Shown here in pieces: positions 48,384-53,450 of a stretch of 53,450 bases of DNA. Location: assembly GCA_002494015.1 (NCBI GenBank), contig DLAR01000023.1, positions 1 to 53,450 of the forward strand, in the 5' to 3' direction. The notes under the pieces were generated by a model. That model worked only from the letters and a program-made list of their open reading frames with translations. It had not been told where the DNA came from and did no database searches. The translations under genes and the position numbers were made by a program. The DNA comes from Porphyromonadaceae bacterium UBA7042. Lineage in GTDB: Bacteria; Bacteroidota; Bacteroidia; Bacteroidales; Muribaculaceae. Each line of letters opens with the position of its first letter. Position 1 is the stretch's first letter.

Positions 48384-49697
48384 TCACTCCGTGACCGAGG
48401 TGATGGTGCCGGTGGCGAGGGTGGTCTCGATGGTGGTGCCGGGAGGGATGGCGGAGGCATCGGTGACGGCGCGGCCGTTGACGCGCGTTATCGAGTAGCC
48501 TCGGCTGAGCGTGGCTGCGGGGGATAGGACGGCTATCAGCTGGTCGATGGAGTCGAGGCGGTTGCGCCGACGCTCGATTATAGAGGCGGTCACGGTCGCG
48601 AGAGCCTGACTGCGGGAGTCGAGGCGGGACATTTCAGGTTGCAGGCGGCGACGGCCCGTGTCGCCCAGTGTGGCTGAGAAGCGTTCCATGCGCCGCCGGG
48701 CGTTGTCGATGGCGATGCCGGGAAGATAGGGGAGTTGTGCCGTGCAGTAGGCCAGACGCTCGCGGCATCCTGCTACACGACCGACGGCCGACTGATGGAT
48801 TGCTGCCGCGAGAGAGTCAAGACGCTCGACGGCAGCCTGTCCGCGGGCAATGAGCCACTCGGCGGCGGCTGTCGGGGTCTTGACACGCATGTTGGCAACA
48901 TAGTCGAGCACGGTTATGTCGCGCTCGTGCCCTATGCCGATGATGACCGGCAGGGGAAACTGGGCGATATTGGCGGCAAGGTCATAGTTGTCAAACGCCA
49001 CAAGGTCGCTCGTCGCGCCGCCTCCACGGATTATCACCACGCCGTCCCACGGCTCGGCATCACACGCAATCGCTTCAAGGGCCGCGATAATCGACGGGGC
49101 GGTATTGTCGCCCTGCATCGAGGCGGGAAACAGCCGCGTTGTGAAACGCAGCCGTGCCGGGGAGGTGTAGAGCTGATGGATAAAGTCGCCGTAACCCGCA
49201 GCCCCCTGTGCCGAGATGACGGCGATGCGCAGCGGCACGTCGGGCCACTCAAGTTGCCGGTTCAGTTCAAGCACGCCCTCGGCCTGCAGCCGCCGCAGAA
49301 TCTCGCGCCGCAGCCTCAGAAGGTCGCCCATCGTGTAGTCGGGGTTGATGTCGGTGATATTGCCCGACAGTCCGTAGTTGGGATGATAGGATGCCGTCAG
49401 GCACACCATCACCTTGATTCCGTCGGCAAACCGTTGCCCGGTGACGGCAAAAAACTCGCCGCTGAGCCGGGCGAAGGCGCTGCTCCAGATTGTGGCCCTC
49501 ATGCGCGCCACGGTCGAGCCGGTGGCGGGGTCTTTCTGGACAAGTTCGAGATAGCAGTGGCCGCTGGGATTGTGGCGCACGTCGGACAGTTCGGCCGTCA
49601 CCCACACGTTGCGCAACTGCGGGGCGGCGGCAAAGAGGGCTGTGATGCGCCCGTTGAACTCGGCGAGCGTCATCGCGCGGTCGACTGCGGGTCTCAT
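48384..49697 (-). CDS. xseA: Exodeoxyribonuclease VII large subunit
   Basis: A 437-residue subunit that degrades single-stranded DNA with XseB. The N-terminal OB-fold (NVWVTAELSDVRHNPSGHCY near residue 29) is followed by the catalytic domain with VISAQGAAGYGDF, VIIRGGGATSDLVAFDN (near 221) and GIGHERDITVLDYVA (near 252). A coiled-coil C-terminal region follows. The ATG overlaps the DUF3256 stop (ATGA). The small-subunit gene xseB is not found downstream, where the restriction-modification island now begins. Confidence 0.93.
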   Translation of the reverse strand: MRPAVDRAMTLAEFNGRITALFAAAPQLRNVWVTAELSDVRHNPSGHCYLELVQKDPATGSTVARMRATIWSSAFARLSGEFFAVTGQRFADGIKVMVCLTASYHPNYGLSGNITDINPDYTMGDLLRLRREILRRLQAEGVLELNRQLEWPDVPLRIAVISAQGAAGYGDFIHQLYTSPARLRFTTRLFPASMQGDNTAPSIIAALEAIACDAEPWDGVVIIRGGGATSDLVAFDNYDLAANIAQFPLPVIIGIGHERDITVLDYVANMRVKTPTAAAEWLIARGQAAVERLDSLAAAIHQSAVGRVAGCRERLAYCTAQLPYLPGIAIDNARRRMERFSATLGDTGRRRLQPEMSRLDSRSQALATVTASIIERRRNRLDSIDQLIAVLSPAATLSRGYSITRVNGRAVTDASAIPPGTTIETTLATGTITSVTE

Positions 49698-50326
49698 CTC
49701 TCGCCTGTGAATTTTTTGCCGTTCCAGATGTAGACGAGCTGCGGCTGAAGATAAGGTTTCAGCGATTCATAAGTATCCTCGTCAAGGAATTGGTCGAGAT
49801 TGTTGGCTATTGTCAGGCGGCCCGATTCGGGGTCGATGTTGTAGGAGGCAAGCATGAAAGGCACCTGCATCTCCACCTCGTCGCGGTGGGACTGCCCTTC
49901 GGAATTGAGCCATTCTTTCCATCCGGGACGTGAAAAATAGCGGCCGTCGGGGAGGGGTTGCCACTTGCTGTTGTAAAACTTGATGTTGCTGTCAAGTCCC
50001 GGGGCGGCTACGGTCGAGACAAGCGCTATGATGGTGTCGTTGCCGCTTGTCAGCAACGCGAGCTGGATTGACGACGAGTCAGTCATCCTCGCCGACAGGA
50101 CTGCCGGGGTCATGTCGGTGATTACCGACTTGCCGTTGAGCGAGTTGCCCGACCGGGTGTCAAGGCCGTTGCTGAAGTAGTCGACCATGTCCATTCTGAC
50201 ATTTGATTCGAGCAGCGGGAATATTTTCTGCGGTGCGTCGACAAATGCCTTTGCGGCAGTCAGCTGTGCCGTGGCACTCAGTATCGAGCTTACTGCCAGA
50301 AGAAATAATACTGCAAATTTTTTCAT
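49694..50326 (-). CDS. DUF3256 exported protein
   Basis: A 210-residue protein with signal peptide MKKFAVLFLLAVSSILSATA. The pattern FPLLESNVRMDMVDYF followed by ...NSLNGKSVITDMTPAVLSARMT fits DUF3256, a Bacteroidales-specific periplasmic family of unknown function. It sits in a three-gene unit with 4-bp overlaps on both sides (deaD upstream, xseA downstream), a layout that implies translational coupling rather than shared function. Confidence 0.8.
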   Translation of the reverse strand: MKKFAVLFLLAVSSILSATAQLTAAKAFVDAPQKIFPLLESNVRMDMVDYFSNGLDTRSGNSLNGKSVITDMTPAVLSARMTDSSSIQLALLTSGNDTIIALVSTVAAPGLDSNIKFYNSKWQPLPDGRYFSRPGWKEWLNSEGQSHRDEVEMQVPFMLASYNIDPESGRLTIANNLDQFLDEDTYESLKPYLQPQLVYIWNGKKFTGER

Positions 50327-52107
50327 TTTCTGCGTGGTTTGTGTTTGCGTTTGAAGTAGTCGGCCACGGTTTCGGGTTCGTCGTCAGGCTCGTGGGGCAC
50401 CTCTGAGGCCGATGTGCCTTTCTTGTTTTTGCGGTTGGAGGCCCGGGCATAGTCCTTGTCGGGTGAGGCGATTTCGCAATAAAGGCGTTTCCCGAAAAAT
50501 TCTGACCCGGTCAGTCCGGCGACAGCGCGTCGCGCGTCGGCTTTCTTTACATCAAATAGGGTATAGGACGGGAGCAGGTCGATGCGGCCCACGTCGACAC
50601 GCTTGCCCTGCACCTCGCGGTTGAGCAGTTCGATGAGGTTTCCGGCAAAAAAACCGTCGCGTTTGCCGACGTTTATATACACGCGCTCCATGCCGCGTTC
50701 AGCCGTGCGGCGGTCTTTCTCCTTGTCGTTTTTGGGACGGTCGTGTCCCTTCTCTTTTTTCTCCTTGCGGGGTTTCTCGTCAATGAAGTCAATCTGTGGC
50801 GCGTCCTTGTAATAGTTGAGCAGGCGGTTGAATTCCAGCGAGATGACACGTTTGAGCAGGTCCTGTTCGCTTAACCATTCGAGCTTGCGGCTGATGCCCG
50901 GAATATAGCGGGCAATCTCCTCCTCGTCGACTTTTACACGCTCGATGCGGTCGGCAAGGTTGTAAAGCTGCTTCTCGATGATGTGTTCGGGGGTGGGAAC
51001 CTCCTTGCGCTCGAAAGTCTTGCCGATTTTCTTTTCGATTTCGCGCAGTTTTCCTTTCTCGCGCGAGTGGATAATGGCGATCGACACGCCCGATTTTCCG
51101 GCGCGGCCGGTTCGGCCCGAGCGGTGGTTGTAGACCGCCGTATCATCGGGGAGGCCGTAATTGATGACATGGGTGAGGTCGTCAACGTCGAGGCCGCGGG
51201 CGGCAACGTCAGTTGCCACGAGCAGAGTGACTACCCGGTCGCGGAATTTCTTCATGACGATGTCGCGTTGCTGTTGTGACAGGTCGCCGTGAAGCGCCTC
51301 GGCGTTATATCCGTCCTGAATCAGCTTGTCGGCAATCTCCTGTGTGTCGCGTCGTGTGCGGCAGAAGATGATGGCGTAGATATTGGGCGAATTGTCGGCG
51401 ATGCGTTTCAGGGCAAGGTATTTGTCGCGGGCGTTCACCATATAATATATGTGGTGGACGTTGGCTGCACCCTCATTTTTTGTCCCGACGACGATTTCCT
51501 CGTAATCTTTCATGTATTTGCGGGCAATCTTCATGATGTCGGGGGGCATTGTTGCCGAGAACATCAGCATCTTGCGGTCGGCGGGAACATAGGAAAGGAT
51601 TTCCTCGATTGACTCAAGGAATCCCATGTTGAGCATTTCGTCGGCCTCGTCGAGGACTACGGTATTGACATTGTCGAGGTTGACAACACCGCGCTTGATA
51701 AGGTCGATTAGTCGGCCCGGGGTCGCTACGATAATCTGTACGCCCGCTTTCAGTGAGCGGATCTGGCTCTCTATGCTTGAACCGCCGTAGACGGGGAGAA
51801 CTTTTACTTCGGGAATATATTTGGAAAAATCCGTGAGGTCGCTGCCTATCTGAAGGCACAGTTCGCGGGTCGGCGAGAGAATCAGTGCCTGAGGTTTCTT
51901 TATGACGGGGTCAATGCGCTGCAGCACCGGCAGGCCGAAAGCCGCTGTTTTGCCCGTGCCTGTCTGTGCAAGTGCCACAATATCTTGTGCGTCACCGAGC
52001 AGGCGCGGTATAACTCTTTCCTGAATGGGCATCGGGGACTCAAATCCGAGTTCTTCCACGGCTCGCCGCAACGGCTCGTCAACGCCAAGTTCTTTAAATG
52101 ATTTCAT
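50323..52107 (-). CDS. deaD: DEAD-box RNA helicase, DeaD/CsdA type
   Basis: A 594-residue RNA helicase. The Q motif and Walker A (ALAQTGTGKTAAFGLP near residue 41), VLDEADEMLNMGF near 150, SAT near 183 and HRSGRTGRAG near 327 define the DEAD core. The C-terminal DbpA-type RNA-binding domain (VYINVGKRDGFFAGNLIELL near 474) and a basic tail (FKRKHKPRRK) indicate the ribosome-assembly/cold-shock branch. A promoter about 170 nt upstream gives a long leader. It is first in the deaD-DUF3256-xseA unit. Confidence 0.93.
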   Translation of the reverse strand: MKSFKELGVDEPLRRAVEELGFESPMPIQERVIPRLLGDAQDIVALAQTGTGKTAAFGLPVLQRIDPVIKKPQALILSPTRELCLQIGSDLTDFSKYIPEVKVLPVYGGSSIESQIRSLKAGVQIIVATPGRLIDLIKRGVVNLDNVNTVVLDEADEMLNMGFLESIEEILSYVPADRKMLMFSATMPPDIMKIARKYMKDYEEIVVGTKNEGAANVHHIYYMVNARDKYLALKRIADNSPNIYAIIFCRTRRDTQEIADKLIQDGYNAEALHGDLSQQQRDIVMKKFRDRVVTLLVATDVAARGLDVDDLTHVINYGLPDDTAVYNHRSGRTGRAGKSGVSIAIIHSREKGKLREIEKKIGKTFERKEVPTPEHIIEKQLYNLADRIERVKVDEEEIARYIPGISRKLEWLSEQDLLKRVISLEFNRLLNYYKDAPQIDFIDEKPRKEKKEKGHDRPKNDKEKDRRTAERGMERVYINVGKRDGFFAGNLIELLNREVQGKRVDVGRIDLLPSYTLFDVKKADARRAVAGLTGSEFFGKRLYCEIASPDKDYARASNRKNKKGTSASEVPHEPDDEPETVADYFKRKHKPRRK

Positions 52108-52538
52108 TAAATTGATGATTAAGTTTTTTAGTCCCGCAAATTTTTTTGTGAAACGTAAGCGGAGAAAGGTGAAGATAATGGTTTTATAAAATAAAAAGTA
52201 TTATTTTCACTCGGCCATACCCCTGAATTGTCACTTTTCACGTTATTTGTTGCGAAAGTTGAATTAAAATATTCTACAAAGATACGATAATAAATAACGT
52301 ATTCAATGATAAAAACCAAATAAAAGCAAATATGGTTTATCGTCAATGGCGGTAATTGAGTCGTAAATGCTTATCTTTGTGGCGAAATGGCGATTGTTGC
52401 GCCCGATTGAGATTTCCTCGCTGACGGCCGATTAACATTTGTTGTCAGATACCTTTGCTTGATTATTCGTAACTTTGTACCGGCGTTACTGACCCGAGGA
52501 GGATTGGTGGCGTTTCGGAATAAATTTTTTATAAAGTT
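52108..52538. other. Divergent region between deaD and the YczE-like gene
   Basis: A 431-bp AT-rich region. The minus strand carries the deaD promoter (52277-52307) and its leader of about 160 nt. The plus strand has -7-like boxes TATCTTTG (52372-52379), TACCTTTG (52450-52457) and TAACTTTG (52470-52477), none with a well-spaced -33 box. No coding frame is credible. Confidence 0.5.
52277..52307 (-). promoter_or_regulatory. Promoter of deaD
   Basis: Minus-strand -33 ATTG (52307-52304), a 19-nt spacer and -7 TATCTTTG (52284-52277). The transcript would carry about 160 nt of leader before the ATG at 52107. Confidence 0.6.
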
Positions 52539-53204
52539 ATGAAAGGATTGTTTAAAAGGTATCTGGTTTTTGTATTGGGTCTTTATTTCCTGTCGGTCGG
52601 TATTGTGCTTATTGTAGAATCTTCGTTGGGAACCACGCCCATCTCATGCCTTAACTATGTTGTCAGCATCAATACCCCCCTGACACTGGGGTCGGCTACT
52701 TTCCTTTTCAACGTATTGCTCATCTTCATCCAGTTTTTGCTCATTCGCGGAAACAATGAACGCAAGGACAGGATTGAGATACTGTTGCAGATACCGTTCT
52801 CATTCCTGTTTGGCGCGTTTATCGACGTGAACATGTATCTGTTGTCAGGTGTCGGAGTGTCGGGTTATGCCGGATGCCTGTGCTTGCTGGCCGTGGGGCT
52901 GCTTTTCCAGTCGGTCGGCGTAGTGCTTGAGCTGAAGCCCAATGTCGCCATAATGAGTGCCGAGGGGGTGGTAAAATATGCCTCGCGCCGCTACAACAAG
53001 GATTTCGGACGGCTTAAAGTGTGTTTCGACGTGTTGCTTGTCCTGTCGGCTGTCCTCGTCTCGGTGTTGATGGCCGGACGGATTGACGGGGTGAGGGAGG
53101 GCACGCTGATAGCCGCCGTGTTTACCGGCTATGCAGTGTCGTTTCTCAGCCGCAAGGTCATGACCCGCGCCAATCTGAACCGCATCACCTCACTTGGCCG
53201 CTAA
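52539..53204 (+). CDS. YczE-like integral membrane protein (DUF6198-like)
   Basis: A 221-residue membrane protein with about five to six helices. The N-terminal pattern (YLVFVLGLYFLSVGIVLIVE followed by SSLGTTPIS) is typical of YczE/YitT-type proteins. FGAFIDVNMYLLSG and SAEGVVKYASRRYNKDFG in the middle also fit this family. The transported molecule, if any, is unknown. It overlaps the convergent AraC remnant by 15 bp. Confidence 0.75.
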   Translation: MKGLFKRYLVFVLGLYFLSVGIVLIVESSLGTTPISCLNYVVSINTPLTLGSATFLFNVLLIFIQFLLIRGNNERKDRIEILLQIPFSFLFGAFIDVNMYLLSGVGVSGYAGCLCLLAVGLLFQSVGVVLELKPNVAIMSAEGVVKYASRRYNKDFGRLKVCFDVLLVLSAVLVSVLMAGRIDGVREGTLIAAVFTGYAVSFLSRKVMTRANLNRITSLGR

Positions 53205-53426
53205 CCGCTCGCGCAGCTCGGTCGGGGTTTCGTTGAATGCCTCGCGGTAGCACTTGGAGAAATAGGCCGGGGAGGAACCCCCCACTTCGTAGGCTATCTC
53301 GCTGATATTTTTTTCGGTCGTGGTCAACAGGTGACGGGCCTGTTTCAGCCGCAGACGGCGCATCAGTTCAACCGGCGAGTAGTTGGTCAGCGCCTTTATC
53401 TTGCGGTAGAACTGAGACCGCCCCAT
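53190..53426 (-). pseudogene. Truncated AraC-family DNA-binding domain, probably from a hybrid two-component regulator
   Basis: 78 codons encode most of an AraC HTH domain: MGRSQFYRKIKALTNYSP, then ELMRRLRLKQARHLL and ISEIAYEVGGSSPAYFSKCY. The first 20-25 residues of the domain and any sensor region are missing. Upstream, an in-frame TAA lies in repeat sequence (53429-53450) that matches the interior of the family-A element inverted. The style (SRSQFYRKIKALT) is that of the C-termini of Bacteroidales hybrid two-component systems. I read it as a gene broken by repeat-associated rearrangement; a window-edge assembly effect is possible. Confidence 0.65.
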
Positions 53427-53450
53427 GGTTAAATTTTGAAATTAATATCT
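53427..53450 (-). repeat. Inverted partial copy of the family-A repeat at the right edge
   Basis: Read on the minus strand, the sequence is AGATATTAATTTCAAAATTT followed by AACC, matching 15896-15915 and 33635-33654. The likeness to the 15821 copy continues for a few bases across the AraC start (CATGGGGCGGT against CATGAGGCGGT). It continues beyond the window. Confidence 0.6.

Overview
The window looks like Bacteroidales chromosome, most likely Muribaculaceae-like. The evidence is the promoter grammar (-33 TTTG/ATTG/CTTG, 19-21 nt, -7 TAnnTTTG, seen upstream of many genes), proteins with C-terminal sorting-domain-like tails, DUF5683, DUF3256 and YczE-like families, a hybrid two-component (AraC-type) remnant, and the gene set overall. 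The family-level assignment is inference; no rRNA is present. Coding density is high and the base composition moderately GC-rich, except for one AT-richer island (about 45420-48330).

Layout. 1-98: end of a mobile-element-like repeat. 98-3176 (-): signalling module of a PP2C phosphatase and two FHA/zinc-ribbon proteins. 3296-5601 (+): a secreted C1 peptidase and an ATP-grasp-like protein. 5591-7155: divergent holA and an HSDR_N-like protein. 7211-12672 (-): slyD, zinc-ribbon coiled-coil protein, Nif3-like protein, aspS, gluQ and tRNA-His. 12774-13214 (+): a small remnant-like ORF. 13588-18653 (+): iorA, iorB, aminotransferase and CoA-transferase, a 2-keto acid fermentation cluster. 18700-23215 (-): Lrp, inositol-monophosphatase-like protein, mtaB, LpxL-like acyltransferase and GT2. 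23390-24464 (-): SPOR protein and folE. 24656-26493 (-): a secreted sorting-domain protein and tpiA. 26603-29374 (+): ispD, recG. 29593-29695 (+): a candidate small RNA. 29905-31433 (+): MlaE/MlaF-type lipid transporter. 31475-33583 (-): a secreted polysaccharide lyase. 34035-35372 (-): gdhA. 35598-40218 (-): parA, parB, DUF5683 and an MltD-like transglycosylase. 40495-45415 (+): a small membrane protein, dxs, trkA, trkH. 45462-48258 (-): a Sau3AI-like restriction-modification pair. 48384-52107 (-): deaD, DUF3256, xseA. 52539-53204 (+): a YczE-like membrane protein. 53190-53426 (-): an AraC-domain remnant at the right edge.

The least ordinary signal is a family of short non-coding elements sharing the terminus GAGnnTGTTT and a 3-bp TTA/TAA target duplication. 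Three copies have both ends, and each is exactly 162 bp (15821-15982, 33655-33816, 39290-39451). Further ends lie at 98, 24596, 33571, 33820 and 39286. One copy is nested in an older copy, one separates parB from parA, two form the stop codon of a neighbouring gene, and one supplies the start codon and first codons of the polysaccharide lyase. The other highlights are the promoter-plus-terminator small RNA unit at 29593-29695 and the GATC-free restriction-modification island.
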